Of a stretch of 64,000 nt of DNA, positions 1-8,493 are shown in pieces. A model generated the notes under the pieces. That model was not told where the DNA came from. It ran no database searches and saw nothing but the letters and a program-made list of their open reading frames with translations. The stretch comes from Arthrobacter gandavensis (GTDB taxonomy: Bacteria > Actinomycetota > Actinomycetes > Actinomycetales > Micrococcaceae). Within the stretch, counting starts at the first letter, position 1. The number at the start of each line of letters is the position of its first letter. The stretch lies in NCBI RefSeq assembly GCF_015355785.1, contig NZ_JADKYW010000006.1, positions 454,936 to 518,935 of the forward strand, in the 5' to 3' direction. Both the position numbers and the translations under genes were made by a program.

Positions 1-1
1 T

Positions 2-76
2 CTGCGCCGACGCTGCCGTGAAGCAATCGACCTGATCAAGCGCGGCGTCGTCGCCTACTCCGCCGTGAGTGAATAA
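2..76 (+). CDS. 3' end of an unidentified gene (partial)
   Basis: An open frame enters from the left edge and stops at TAA 74-76. The 24 visible residues include a charged helix-like stretch (REAIDLIKRG) followed by VVAYSAVSE. This is too short to assign a family. It runs in the same direction as the amidohydrolase, whose chosen start lies 64 nt downstream, so the two may be cotranscribed. Without the upstream sequence it cannot be excluded that this is a chance open frame. Confidence 0.45.
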   Translation: MRRRCREAIDLIKRGVVAYSAVSE

Positions 77-140
77 CTCCGGGCCCGGCAGCGTTTCCTT
101 TCTACGAGAACTTCGAACAAACCACAGAACAGGTGAGTCC

Positions 141-1781
141 TTGAACAGCACGGCCTCGGCCCATGCCCTGACCCTTTACCGCAACGGTTCGGTCTACAGC
201 TCAGCAGATCCCTTCGCCACCGCCATGCTGGTGGACGGGGGCACAGTCGCCTGGGTCGGTTCAGAGCAGGCAGCGACTTCCATCCAGGATGACAACATGC
301 AGGTGGTGGACCTCCAGGGTGCGCTGGTGGCCCCCGGCTTCGTGGACTCTCATGTCCACCTGACGGAAACCGGCCTGGCTGCCGCATCAGTGGATCTCTC
401 GGGTGTGCGCAGCCTCGCTGAAATGCTCGACGCCGTTGCCGCAGAGGCAGCCCGGACCACCGGCCTGATCATCGGGCACGGGTGGGACGAGTCCGGCTGG
501 CCCGACCACCGGGTGCCGACTGCCGCAGAGCTGGACCGCGCATCAGGGAACCGCAGCGTCTACCTCGCCCGCGCGGATGTCCACTGTGCCGTGGTTTCAG
601 GCTCCCTAGCCGCCGAGCTGGGGCTCGCAGCCCTGGACGGCTGGGAGGACGGCTTTGTCATCAGGGACGCACACGAAGCTGCGCGCACCGTCTCCCGCAG
701 CCTCTCCCTCGTGGAACGTGCCCGGTACCAGCGCGCTGCCCTGCAGCTGGCGGCGTCACGGGGAATCGTTGCCGTAGCTGAGATGGCGGCCCCGCACATT
801 GCCCCCGCCGGGGATCTCCGGCAGCTTCTGCGCCTGGAAGGCAGCCTGGGCGATGCCCCAGTACCGCAGATCCTGCCGTACTGGGGCCAGCTGGCCCAGA
901 GCGAGTCCGAACTCGCTGAGATTGTTGCCTCCTTCGACGGCCGCCTCCTGGGGCTGGCCGGGGACCTGAACATTGACGGTTCCATCGGGGCGCGGACGGC
1001 CGCACTGCGGGCGCCGTATAGGGATGCCCCCGAGACGGAGGGCAGCCTGTACCTCAGCGCGGAGCAGGCGGCACGGCACCTCGAACTCGCAACCCGCGCG
1101 GGACTGCAGGCAGGTTTCCACGTTATTGGCGACGCCGGACTGGACACTGTCATCCAGGCGCTGGACCTGGCGGCAGCTTCCGTAGGGGAACCGGCCCTGC
1201 GTGCCGCCCACCACCGCCTGGAGCACCTTGAACTCAGCGACGACGCGGCCGTGGCCCAACTGGTGCGGTTCGGAGTCACGGCAAGCATGCAGCCGGCCTT
1301 CGACGCCCTCTGGGGCGCGAAGGACGGTATGTACTCCCAGCGGCTCGGGGAACGCAGTACGGCGATGAACCGGTTCGCTTCCCTGTTCTCAGCGGGTGTA
1401 CCCGTCGTCTTTGGATCCGACGCCCCCGTGACGGCACTGGACCCGTGGCGCGCAGTTCAGGCGGCGGTGATGCACAACAACCCCGCGCAGCGGATCTCCG
1501 CACGAGCGGCGTTCATTGCCCACACACGATCCGGATGGCGTGCTGCGGGGACCGGCGATCCGATGCTCGGACAGCTCGCCCCCGGGACGCCGGCTTCCTT
1601 CGCAGTGTGGGAAGCAGATGAGCTGATGGTTCAAACCCCGGACGCTTCAGTCGCCTCCTGGAGCACGGACCCCCGGGCGGGAACCCCGCTGCTGCCCGCG
1701 CTGGATACTGAACAGCTGCCGCGCTGCCTGCAGACCGTCCACCTGGGAACGGAGCTTTACCGGGCCGCTGATTTTAGCTAG
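141..1781 (+). CDS. Amidohydrolase family 3 (YtcJ-like) metal-dependent hydrolase
   Basis: A 546-residue protein of the amidohydrolase superfamily. The N-terminal beta-sandwich is followed by the metal motif HVH (His71, His73), a later metal-ligand region around His327 (HVIGDAG), an HHRLEH segment, and the catalytic/metal Asp427 in GSDAPV. This layout fits the YtcJ/exoenzyme-regulatory amidohydrolase 3 family, which hydrolyses amide or related bonds; the substrate cannot be inferred. The TTG start at 141 was chosen because AGGTGAG lies 4-10 nt upstream; an in-frame GTG at 69 overlaps the preceding gene and lacks a ribosome site. No obvious terminator follows. Confidence 0.85.
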   Translation: MNSTASAHALTLYRNGSVYSSADPFATAMLVDGGTVAWVGSEQAATSIQDDNMQVVDLQGALVAPGFVDSHVHLTETGLAAASVDLSGVRSLAEMLDAVAAEAARTTGLIIGHGWDESGWPDHRVPTAAELDRASGNRSVYLARADVHCAVVSGSLAAELGLAALDGWEDGFVIRDAHEAARTVSRSLSLVERARYQRAALQLAASRGIVAVAEMAAPHIAPAGDLRQLLRLEGSLGDAPVPQILPYWGQLAQSESELAEIVASFDGRLLGLAGDLNIDGSIGARTAALRAPYRDAPETEGSLYLSAEQAARHLELATRAGLQAGFHVIGDAGLDTVIQALDLAAASVGEPALRAAHHRLEHLELSDDAAVAQLVRFGVTASMQPAFDALWGAKDGMYSQRLGERSTAMNRFASLFSAGVPVVFGSDAPVTALDPWRAVQAAVMHNNPAQRISARAAFIAHTRSGWRAAGTGDPMLGQLAPGTPASFAVWEADELMVQTPDASVASWSTDPRAGTPLLPALDTEQLPRCLQTVHLGTELYRAADFS

Positions 1782-1869
1782 GGACCCGAAAAAAACAGTA
1801 CGTTTACTTACCGTTGGATTATCGCCCTGACCTGCGCCGATATACATCAGGTCCTAGTCAGGAAACATG

Positions 1870-1897
1870 TTGACACAACACGCTCAGGACGTAGGCT
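1870..1897 (+). promoter_or_regulatory. Near-consensus sigma-A promoter without an adjacent ORF
   Basis: TTGACA (1870-1875) and TAGGCT (1892-1897) are separated by 16 bp, the best -35/-10 pair I found in the window. The expected start is near 1904. The next credible coding start is 2249, so transcription would begin about 345 nt before any gene. Confidence 0.7.
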
Positions 1898-1903
1898 AGA
1901 CAA

Positions 1904-2235
1904 ACCGCGGCACGGACCGGCTCAGGCCGGAAACCAGCTGCCTCGGCCCGGGCACGTATGTGTGGGGGTGATGGTCCGTCCACCCGGACGCGGTGCAGGG
2001 CCATCTGCGGCAACCTTGGTTGCGCACATGGGGACAGGTTCAACCGTCAGTAGAAAACAGGTCCGGAGCCTCCGGAACTGGCCCGAAGACGGCAGTGCCT
2101 GTCCCTTTGTGCGCCCGGGCTCCGGACCCGCCAGGCATGCGCCGGACGGGTGCAGGGGACCGTCCCATATACTGGTACTTCTGCCGCCGTCCGCAGACCC
2201 CTTCCGAGCCGCGATCAGCGCGGCTCGTGTTCGTT
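1904..2235 (+). ncRNA. Candidate structured non-coding RNA (or long ppm1 leader)
   Basis: No convincing gene lies here, but the sequence is strongly structured. GCGCACATGGGGACAGG (2022-2038) pairs with CCTGTCCCTTTGTGCGC (2098-2114), giving 15 Watson-Crick pairs, one G-U and one mismatch. Nested inside are CCGTC/GACGG (2044-2048 with 2088-2092) and a TCCGGA/TCCGGA hairpin (2062-2076). A perfect 9-bp hairpin (2205-2227) followed by TGTTCGTT could end the transcript. A near-identical direct repeat (about 1984-2000 and 2142-2157) flanks the long helix. Size and shape recall RNA-polymerase-binding RNAs (6S, mycobacterial Ms1), but I cannot show homology. A structured 5' leader of ppm1 is the alternative. 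Confidence 0.5.
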
Positions 2236-2248
2236 GAAAGGCCTTTGA

Positions 2249-2986
2249 GTGCGCGTCCTCACCATCATCCCCACCTACAACGAGATTGAGTCCCTGCCAA
2301 AAACGCTCCAACGGCTCCGCGCGGCCGTACCGGACTCGGATGTACTCATTGCCGATGACAACAGCCCGGATGGCACCGGTGCCTACGCCGACGAACGGGC
2401 CGCGCTGGATCCTGCGGTGCATGTCCTGCACCGCAAGGGCAAGGAAGGCCTGGGTGCTGCCTATATTGCAGGGTTCCGGTGGGGCCTTGAGCACGGCTAC
2501 GACGTCCTGGTGGAAATGGACGCTGACGGTTCACACAAGCCCGAACAGCTGCCGCTGCTGCTCGAGGCCTCCGCCGCAGGCGCAGACCTCGTCATCGGCT
2601 CGCGCTGGGTTCCCGGCGGATCGGTTGTCAACTGGCCGCTGCACCGCAAGCTGCTCTCGCGCGCCGGCAGCACCTATTCCCGGCTGATGCTGGGAATCCC
2701 GGTACGGGACATCACGGCCGGATACCGGGCCTTCAGGCGCAGCACCCTGGAGAAGCTGGATCTCTCGGCCGTTGAGTCCGTGGGCTACGGTTTCCAGGTT
2801 GATATGACGTTCCGGGTGGCGCGGCTTGGCCTGAAAATTACCGAGGTGCCCATCACCTTCGTGGAGCGCGAGTTCGGCGCCTCAAAGATGAGCGGGAACA
2901 TTGTCTTCGAAGCCATTGCCAACGTTACCAAGTGGGGCATGGCAGCACGCTGGGCGAAGCTGACCAGGCGCGGCCAGGTGTCCTGA
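2249..2986 (+). CDS. ppm1: Polyprenol monophosphomannose synthase (GT2 family)
   Basis: A 245-residue GT-A glycosyltransferase opening with IIPTYNE, with the metal-binding DxD at Asp91/Asp93 (MDADGS) and the typical dolichol-phosphate-mannose synthase segments GSRWVPGG, ITAGYRAF and EFGASKMSG. The family moves mannose from GDP-mannose to a polyprenyl phosphate on the cytoplasmic face, supplying lipid-linked mannose for protein and lipoglycan mannosylation. It has no membrane segments and no fused acyltransferase domain, unlike mycobacterial Ppm1. The GTG start at 2249 has GAAAGG 7 nt upstream. Its transcript may begin at the strong promoter near 1870. Confidence 0.9.
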   Translation: MRVLTIIPTYNEIESLPKTLQRLRAAVPDSDVLIADDNSPDGTGAYADERAALDPAVHVLHRKGKEGLGAAYIAGFRWGLEHGYDVLVEMDADGSHKPEQLPLLLEASAAGADLVIGSRWVPGGSVVNWPLHRKLLSRAGSTYSRLMLGIPVRDITAGYRAFRRSTLEKLDLSAVESVGYGFQVDMTFRVARLGLKITEVPITFVEREFGASKMSGNIVFEAIANVTKWGMAARWAKLTRRGQVS

Positions 2987-3003
2987 ACCAGACCGCACAG
3001 ACT

Positions 3004-3045
3004 AACGGCGAAGGCCGGCAGCCACGGCTGCCGGCCTTCGCCGTT
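3004..3045. terminator. Bidirectional hairpin terminator between ppm1 and rbpA
   Basis: A 20-nt arm (3004-3023) is perfectly complementary to 3026-3045. It sits between the convergent ends of ppm1 and rbpA, with A/T bases on both outer flanks, so it can serve both genes. Confidence 0.85.
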
Positions 3046-3068
3046 TGGTGCTGCCTTGCGGCAGCTGC

Positions 3069-3416
3069 CTAGGAAGCGGCGCGCTCTCCGCGGCGTTCAC
3101 GGAGCTTGTCCAGCCGATCCTGGAGGATCACTTCGAGCTCTTCGATGCTGCGGCGTTCAAGCAGCATGTCCCAGTGCGTGCGCACCGGCTTCTCGTTGCT
3201 GGTGTCCGGCTTCTCGCCGTCGACCAGCAGGGCTTCCTTGCCGGTCTTGGATACCCAGACCGGGGGAACCTCTGCCTCGGCGGCGAAGGTCACGAACACG
3301 CGTTCGCCGTCCTCGCAGCGGTACTCGACACGCTGGCGGGGAGCCGGCTCAACGCCGGATTCCGTCTCCATGCTCTGCGCACCAAGTCGCATACCCCGCA
3401 GGCTACGATCGCTCAT
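3069..3416 (-). CDS. rbpA: RNA polymerase-binding protein RbpA
   Basis: A 115-residue protein matching actinobacterial RbpA: an N-terminal tail with RGMRLGAQS, a central compact domain (YRCEDGERVFVTFAAEAEVP), the basic linker with KPVRTHWDML, and the C-terminal sigma-interaction helix ending in LRERR. RbpA binds the principal sigma factor and core polymerase and stabilises the open complex. The ATG at 3416 has GGGAGAAAAG directly upstream. It is transcribed alone, with a strong terminator at its 3' end. The 207 bp upstream (3417-3623) presumably hold its promoter; I could not single out a clear box. Confidence 0.95.
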   Translation of the reverse strand: MSDRSLRGMRLGAQSMETESGVEPAPRQRVEYRCEDGERVFVTFAAEAEVPPVWVSKTGKEALLVDGEKPDTSNEKPVRTHWDMLLERRSIEELEVILQDRLDKLRERRGERAAS

Positions 3417-3623
3417 CTTTTCTCCCTCATCAGTTTCGAAAGGCCCAGCGGCCCATCAGTAATGCCTGCTGCCCGTTAGGACAGCCGCCAAAGTCTATGC
3501 CGGCTGCACGCCGGCTTTCTCTTCCGGTTCAACGCCACAGCCGCGGATCCTGTTCCCGTCAGACACCGGGACCCCGGCAAACAGTCAATTATAGCCGGAC
3601 CCGGGCACTGCGGCGACTGCAGC

Positions 3624-4631
3624 CTAGGAAACGTTGTCCGCCGAGCCTGCACGGAGGGTGGCGGGGGATTCAGCGGGGAAGCCGGGAGCAGCGGTTCCTG
3701 CGTCCGCTCCAGCGGGTTTACCGCTGCCGGGAGCAGCGGCCGGGCGTGCGTCAGGCAGGAAGTCACCTAAAGCGGAGCCGACACCCCGAAGGGCTTCACC
3801 CAGTTCGCTGGGGATGATCCACAGCTTGTTGGAGTCTCCTTCGGCGAGTTTGGGCAGGGTCTGCAGGTACTGGTAGGCCAAGAGCTTCTGGTCCGGATTG
3901 CCCTTATGGATCGCCTCGAAAACTTTCTGGATGGCCTGGGATTCACCGTCAGCGCGAAGGATCGCAGCCTTGGCATCACCCTCTGCGGCCAGGATGGCTG
4001 CCTGCCGCCGGCCTTCGGCGGTAAGGATCTGTGACTGCTTCGTGCCCTCGGCGGTGAGGATGGTAGCCCGGCGCTCACGCTCGGCACGCATCTGCTTCTC
4101 CATCGAATCCTGGATGGACAGTGGCGGCTCAATAGCCTTGAGCTCCACCCGGGAAACGCGAATGCCCCAGCGGCCCGTGGCCTCATCGAGCACGCCGCGC
4201 AGCTGGCCGTTGATCCGGTCGCGGGAGGTCAGTGCCTCTTCGAGATTCAGCCCGCCGACGACGTTGCGCAGCGTCGTCGTCGTCAGCTGTTCCACGGCGT
4301 GGATGTAGTTGGCGATCTCGTAGGTTGCGGCACGGGCATCGGTGACCTGGAAGTAGACAACGGTGTCGATGGAGACCACAAGGCTGTCCTCGGTGATCAC
4401 CTGCTGCGGAGGGAAGGAGACAACCTGCTCGCGAAGGTCCAGCAGCGGGAGCAGCCGGTCCACGAACGGGATGAGGATGTTCAGTCCGGGATTGAGCGTG
4501 CGCAGGTACTTGCCGAGGCGTTCGACGACGCCTGCCCGGGCCTGCGGAATGATCCGGATGGATTTGACCAGGACGACCAGGACAAAAATGACCAGGACAG
4601 CCAGGATGACTAACAGGACGGTGGTTTCCAT
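3624..4631 (-). CDS. SPFH-domain membrane protein (paraslipin/QmcA-like)
   Basis: A 335-residue protein with one N-terminal transmembrane helix (about residues 4-24), an SPFH/band-7 domain (about 25-190, with QARAGVVERLGKY and NPGLNILIPFVDR), a charged coiled-coil (ERERRATILTAEG and repeats of the TAEG type), and a low-complexity Ala/Pro/Gly tail. Paraslipins form membrane oligomers in functional domains and commonly pair with NfeD proteins. Here the nfeD-like gene is just upstream on the same strand (gap 108 nt), matching that pairing. A strong AAGGGGGAAT precedes the ATG at 4631. Confidence 0.9.
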   Translation of the reverse strand: METTVLLVILAVLVIFVLVVLVKSIRIIPQARAGVVERLGKYLRTLNPGLNILIPFVDRLLPLLDLREQVVSFPPQQVITEDSLVVSIDTVVYFQVTDARAATYEIANYIHAVEQLTTTTLRNVVGGLNLEEALTSRDRINGQLRGVLDEATGRWGIRVSRVELKAIEPPLSIQDSMEKQMRAERERRATILTAEGTKQSQILTAEGRRQAAILAAEGDAKAAILRADGESQAIQKVFEAIHKGNPDQKLLAYQYLQTLPKLAEGDSNKLWIIPSELGEALRGVGSALGDFLPDARPAAAPGSGKPAGADAGTAAPGFPAESPATLRAGSADNVS

Positions 4632-4739
4632 ATTCCCCCTTGCATTGAGGCCGAACCGCGTTGATGTCCGGCCTGGTTCCTGCCCCTTGCCAGGGGGCTT
4701 GTGGGGCCCGGCCGACTGGCAGGGCTCCCGTGGTGGTAG

Positions 4740-5261
4740 TTACCGGCGGCCGTTCACGCCGCCGTCGTCTTCAGGGTGCCCTTCCATGGACCGGGTGTCC
4801 TCGGGGCGCAGCGGCTCCACGACGGCGGTGGCTCCTTCGATCCGGGTCACCGCGACCTGCTCCCCGGCAGGCAGCAGGGACCCGTCTCCGCTGCGGGCAG
4901 TCCAGGTGTCACCGGCGAGTTTGACCGTTCCGGAGCGCGAACCAACCGGTTCGAGGGTTACCGCCGTGTCACCGATGAGCCGCTCGATGTTTGAGCGCTG
5001 TTCCTTGGTTCCCGCCTTCAGGTGTTTCAGGGCAGCGGGCCGGACCAAGACGATCATCAGCAGGGCAACTATGCAGAAGACAACAACCTGCAGGAAGACG
5101 GGCGCGGACAGGATTGCCGCGAGCATGGCAGCCAGGGCACCCACTGACAGCATGGCGAAAAAGAGGTCCAGAGTGAGGGTTTCGATGGCAGCGAAACCCA
5201 GGAAGAGCACCAGCCAGAGGACCCAGCCGTAGTCGACAAGCCAGTTGTACAGTTCCTGCAT
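4740..5261 (-). CDS. NfeD-like membrane protein
   Basis: A 173-residue protein with two to three hydrophobic segments in its first 80 residues (VLWLVLFLGFAAIE, MLSVGALAAMLAAILS, VVVFCIVALLMIVLV) and a soluble C-terminal beta domain containing GDTAVTLEPVG, the OB-fold typical of short NfeD proteins. NfeD proteins act with stomatin-like SPFH partners in membrane organisation; the partner gene follows directly. The ATG at 5261 was preferred over an upstream in-frame start at 5285 because GGAGGG lies 7 nt before it. The acidic and basic tail (EDDGGVNGRR) is probably disordered. Confidence 0.85.
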   Translation of the reverse strand: MQELYNWLVDYGWVLWLVLFLGFAAIETLTLDLFFAMLSVGALAAMLAAILSAPVFLQVVVFCIVALLMIVLVRPAALKHLKAGTKEQRSNIERLIGDTAVTLEPVGSRSGTVKLAGDTWTARSGDGSLLPAGEQVAVTRIEGATAVVEPLRPEDTRSMEGHPEDDGGVNGRR

Positions 5262-5443
5262 GATTTTCCCTCCGGCTCCGTCCACCCCGGAGCCGGGTGC
5301 TGCAGAGCCGTCCAGCGCCGGGCGGAGTGGGTTAGTAACGGGCTTTGAGGCTCATTCTGCCTGATAAACGCGGGTTTACCTAGGCTCACCCGGTTACGGG
5401 TGTGGCACGATTCATCGCTTCGGGTATGGCCGCAGTGCGGGGA

Positions 5444-6316
5444 TCAGTGTCCGTGACGGTCCGCAGCCCGGAACTGCTGGAGTGAAAACGCAGCGCTCAC
5501 CGGGAGGGGAAACTCGGTGCGGTTCAGTGTGTCTGCGAGGGCGTCCGCATCGACGTGATGCGCGGACGGACCCATCAGGACCACGTTCTCCACGTCGGTC
5601 CGGCCCAGTGCCATGCGGTACTCGAGACGCTCCGCCGGCCCCGCTTCGAATTCCGGACCCAGTGACTGGGCCACCCGTGCTTCCTTTTCGCCGCCGATCT
5701 CCAGCATGCCGGCCAATCCCCGTATTTCCTGCAGATGGCCGGGCAGGGGAGTGACAACCAGGAGCCGTCCGCCCGGCGCGAGCACCCGGCGGAATTCAGC
5801 CGCGTTCCGGGGAGCGAAGACGTTGAGCAGGACATCGGCCGCCGCATCAGCCAGCGGCAGCGGGCGCCATACGTCCCAAACCAGTGCGTAACCCTGCGGC
5901 AGCACCCGGGCGGCCCGGCGGAGGGCGAACTTGGAGATGTCCAGTGCAACGGCTGCAGCGGCGCCTGCCTCACGTGCAACTTCACGCAGGTAGTAGCCGG
6001 TGCCGGCTCCGGCATCGAGGATGACCGGCCCCGCTTCAGGCCCGGTGTGGGAACCGGCACCGGATGCCAGGGCGGCAAGCCTGCGGGCCAGCGGCTCGTA
6101 ATGCCCGGCTCCAAGGAAGGCCGTCCGCGCCTGGACCATCTGCGGGGTGTCCGCCTGGAACTTGGTGCCTGCACCGGTGAGCAGGTTGAAGTAGCCCTGT
6201 TTGGCGGCATCGAACCGGTGTCCGGAGGGGCAGCTGAGCCGTGTGCGTGCCGCATCCGGCTGCAGGTCACCGCCGCAGTTTGGGCAAGTGAGCAGGCGGC
6301 GTTCTCCGGTGGGCAT
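5444..6316 (-). CDS. RlmA-like rRNA (guanine-N1)-methyltransferase
   Basis: A 290-residue class I SAM methyltransferase. A zinc-binding N-terminus (Cys11, Cys14, Cys29, His33) precedes the SAM motif ILDAGAGTGYY near residue 100. The segment FNLLTG after the zinc site is typical of the RlmA family, which methylates G745 or G748 of 23S rRNA; in some actinomycetes RlmA(II) gives tylosin/mycinamicin resistance. Which guanine is modified here cannot be read from sequence. The -10 box TAGGAT ends 6 nt before the ATG, so the mRNA is probably leaderless. The S9 peptidase gene is divergent. Confidence 0.8.
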   Translation of the reverse strand: MPTGERRLLTCPNCGGDLQPDAARTRLSCPSGHRFDAAKQGYFNLLTGAGTKFQADTPQMVQARTAFLGAGHYEPLARRLAALASGAGSHTGPEAGPVILDAGAGTGYYLREVAREAGAAAAVALDISKFALRRAARVLPQGYALVWDVWRPLPLADAAADVLLNVFAPRNAAEFRRVLAPGGRLLVVTPLPGHLQEIRGLAGMLEIGGEKEARVAQSLGPEFEAGPAERLEYRMALGRTDVENVVLMGPSAHHVDADALADTLNRTEFPLPVSAAFSLQQFRAADRHGH

Positions 6317-6322
6317 ACCCCA

Positions 6323-6328
6323 ATCCTA
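6323..6328 (-). promoter_or_regulatory. -10 box for the RlmA-like gene (leaderless)
   Basis: TAGGAT on the minus strand, with 6 nt to the ATG at 6316; the predicted transcript start coincides with the start codon. Confidence 0.6.
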
Positions 6329-6398
6329 GGCCGTTCCGGGACACTGGAACCGCCCGCCCCCGTGCCGGGGCGCCGTCTGGACCGGACGTTGGTGTTGC

Positions 6399-6404
6399 TA
6401 GGCT
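6399..6404 (+). promoter_or_regulatory. -10 box for the S9 peptidase gene (leaderless)
   Basis: TAGGCT lies 7 nt before the ATG at 6412, with a CTGGAC -35-like hexamer 16 bp upstream. No ribosome site precedes the ATG. Confidence 0.6.
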
Positions 6405-6411
6405 CGGTTCC

Positions 6412-8484
6412 ATGAAACCCAGTGATTTGGATCTCCTCAACTCCGTCTCCGAACCCTCACTCAGCCCCGACGGCACCCGGGCCGTGGTCTCCGTCCAGCG
6501 GCCGGACTTCGCGGCCGACTCCTACGTGGGCCAGCTGTGGAGCGTCGGCCTGGACGGATCTGCTCCGCGCCGCCTGACCCGCGGGTTCAGCGACTCCGCA
6601 CCCCGGTTCTCCCCGGACGGATCGGTGATCGTCTTCCTGCGCTCGGCGCCGGGCGGGCGGCCGCAGCTGTACGCGGTTCCCGCTGGGGGCGGGGAACCGG
6701 TCCAGCTCACCGACAGGCATCTGGGCGTGTCCTGGTTCCGTTTCTCGCCGGATTCTGCGCAGCTTGTCTTCTCCTCACGCGTTCCCGAACAGGGAAGGTA
6801 CGGAACACTGGACGGTGTCCCGGCCGGTGCAGAGGATCCCCGCCTGATCACCACCTTGAACTACCGGATGAACGGTGCCGGGTACACCCGGGACAAGTTT
6901 GTCCAGGCATTCGTCCTGACGCTGCCCGATCTTGGTGCCGAACCGTTCGTCGCGCCTGTGGGCCGCGCGGCAGGGCATGCTCCGGAAGGGGAGCAGGCGC
7001 CCGCGGGCCTTCCGGAGGCGGTCCAGCTGACCAGCTGGGATGCCGACGTCCAGAATCCGGTCTTCAGCGCCAACGGCGCCTCGGTCCTGTTCACCGCGGC
7101 CCTTCACGAGCAGGCAGATACAGACCTGGTGACAGACGTCTACGAGCTGCGTGCCGACGGCACGGGGGAGCCGCGGCGGCTGACGAACCTCGCCGGCGCC
7201 CGGCTGACCGTGTCCCACCCGCTGCAAAGCAGCGACGGCAACTGGCTGTACTACCTGGGCCAGGACGTTTCCGGCTCCGGACTCGATTTCGTTGCGCGCA
7301 ACACCGCACTGTATGCGGCACCAATGGCGGATCCGGCAGCTGCGGTGCGGCTGACGGACCCTGAGGGCATGGATCTTGCCGGCGGTGGAATCGTCGCTGC
7401 GGGCGGAGACCGGGTGCTGGTCTTCAACCTCAGCCGCGGCGCCTGCGAACTGCTGCGGGCAGACCGCAGCGGAGCACTCAGCACGCTGGTGTCCGGTCCG
7501 CGCGTGGTGACCGGTGCTGCCGAGGCTGCCGGCGCCGTCGTGGTCACCTTCACCGACCAGCAGACCAGCGGAGACGCCGCACTGGTGGATCCTTCAGTGC
7601 CGGGCGGACTGCGGGTCCTGACGGACTTTTCTGCCGGTTTCCGGCGAACGGCGGGCCTGCTGCCGCTGCGGGAGGAGACCCATCCGTCCGCGGATGGATA
7701 CCCGGTGCACGGCTGGGTTGTCCTCCCGGAGGGCGAAGGCCCGCATCCGGTGCTGCTGAACATCCACGGCGGACCCTTCTCGCAGTACGGCTGGGGCCTC
7801 TTCGACGAGGCTCAGGCCTACGCGGCGGCCGGCTATGCAGTGCTGATGTGCAATCCGCGTGGTTCATCCGGATACGGCCAGGAACACGGGCGCGCCATCA
7901 AGGAAGCCATGGGAACACTCGACCTCCAGGATGTGCTCGGATTCCTCGAAGGCGTCCTTGCCTCGCATCCGGAGCTCGACGGCGCCCGGCTGGGGGTGAT
8001 GGGAGGTTCCTACGGCGGTTACCTGACCGCCTGGACCATTTCCCAGGACCACCGGTTCACCGCTGCAGTGGTTGAACGGGGTTTCCTGGACCCGCTGTCC
8101 TTTGTCGGCTCCGCTGATATCGGCTGGTTCTTCTCCGAGGCGTACACGGGCTCTGATCCGGCCAAGGTCGCTGCGCAGAGTCCGTTTGCCCAGGTGGACA
8201 AGGTCCGCACGCCGGCGTTTATCCTGCATTCCGAAGAGGACCTGCGCTGCCCGGTTGAGCAGGCCCAGCGGTACTACACGGCCTTGAAACTGCGGGGCGT
8301 ACCGACGGAGCTGCTGCTCTTCCCCGGGGAAAACCATGAGCTCTCCCGGGCCGGCACGCCCTGGCACCGCCGCCAGCGCTTTGAGCACATCCTGAACTGG
8401 TGGGCCAAGTGGCTGCCGACGCCGGCCAATCCAGCACCGGAAACATCTGCCCGGGACAAAGAGGCCGCCCCCGCAGGCGTCTAG
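6412..8484 (+). CDS. Prolyl oligopeptidase family serine peptidase (S9)
   Basis: A 690-residue cytoplasmic peptidase without signal peptide. The first ~420 residues form a WD40/TolB-like beta-propeller (repeats such as SPDGTRAVVS, SPDGSVIVF and SPDSAQLVF). The C-terminal alpha/beta-hydrolase domain carries GGSYGGY with nucleophile Ser533, acid Asp610 (SEEDLRCP) and His642 (ENHELSR), a complete triad in the S9C order. The family cleaves short peptides, often as acylaminoacyl-peptidases. It ends 9 nt from the convergent def stop with no room for a terminator. Confidence 0.9.
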   Translation: MKPSDLDLLNSVSEPSLSPDGTRAVVSVQRPDFAADSYVGQLWSVGLDGSAPRRLTRGFSDSAPRFSPDGSVIVFLRSAPGGRPQLYAVPAGGGEPVQLTDRHLGVSWFRFSPDSAQLVFSSRVPEQGRYGTLDGVPAGAEDPRLITTLNYRMNGAGYTRDKFVQAFVLTLPDLGAEPFVAPVGRAAGHAPEGEQAPAGLPEAVQLTSWDADVQNPVFSANGASVLFTAALHEQADTDLVTDVYELRADGTGEPRRLTNLAGARLTVSHPLQSSDGNWLYYLGQDVSGSGLDFVARNTALYAAPMADPAAAVRLTDPEGMDLAGGGIVAAGGDRVLVFNLSRGACELLRADRSGALSTLVSGPRVVTGAAEAAGAVVVTFTDQQTSGDAALVDPSVPGGLRVLTDFSAGFRRTAGLLPLREETHPSADGYPVHGWVVLPEGEGPHPVLLNIHGGPFSQYGWGLFDEAQAYAAAGYAVLMCNPRGSSGYGQEHGRAIKEAMGTLDLQDVLGFLEGVLASHPELDGARLGVMGGSYGGYLTAWTISQDHRFTAAVVERGFLDPLSFVGSADIGWFFSEAYTGSDPAKVAAQSPFAQVDKVRTPAFILHSEEDLRCPVEQAQRYYTALKLRGVPTELLLFPGENHELSRAGTPWHRRQRFEHILNWWAKWLPTPANPAPETSARDKEAAPAGV

Positions 8485-8493
8485 CCGGACTTC

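Noticed and set aside
1962-2289. Plus-strand frames of 91 and 98 codons in the region upstream of ppm1
   Set aside because: No ribosome sites, Arg/Pro/Ala-rich random composition, and the longer one overlaps the ppm1 start. The region's conspicuous feature is RNA structure, not coding.
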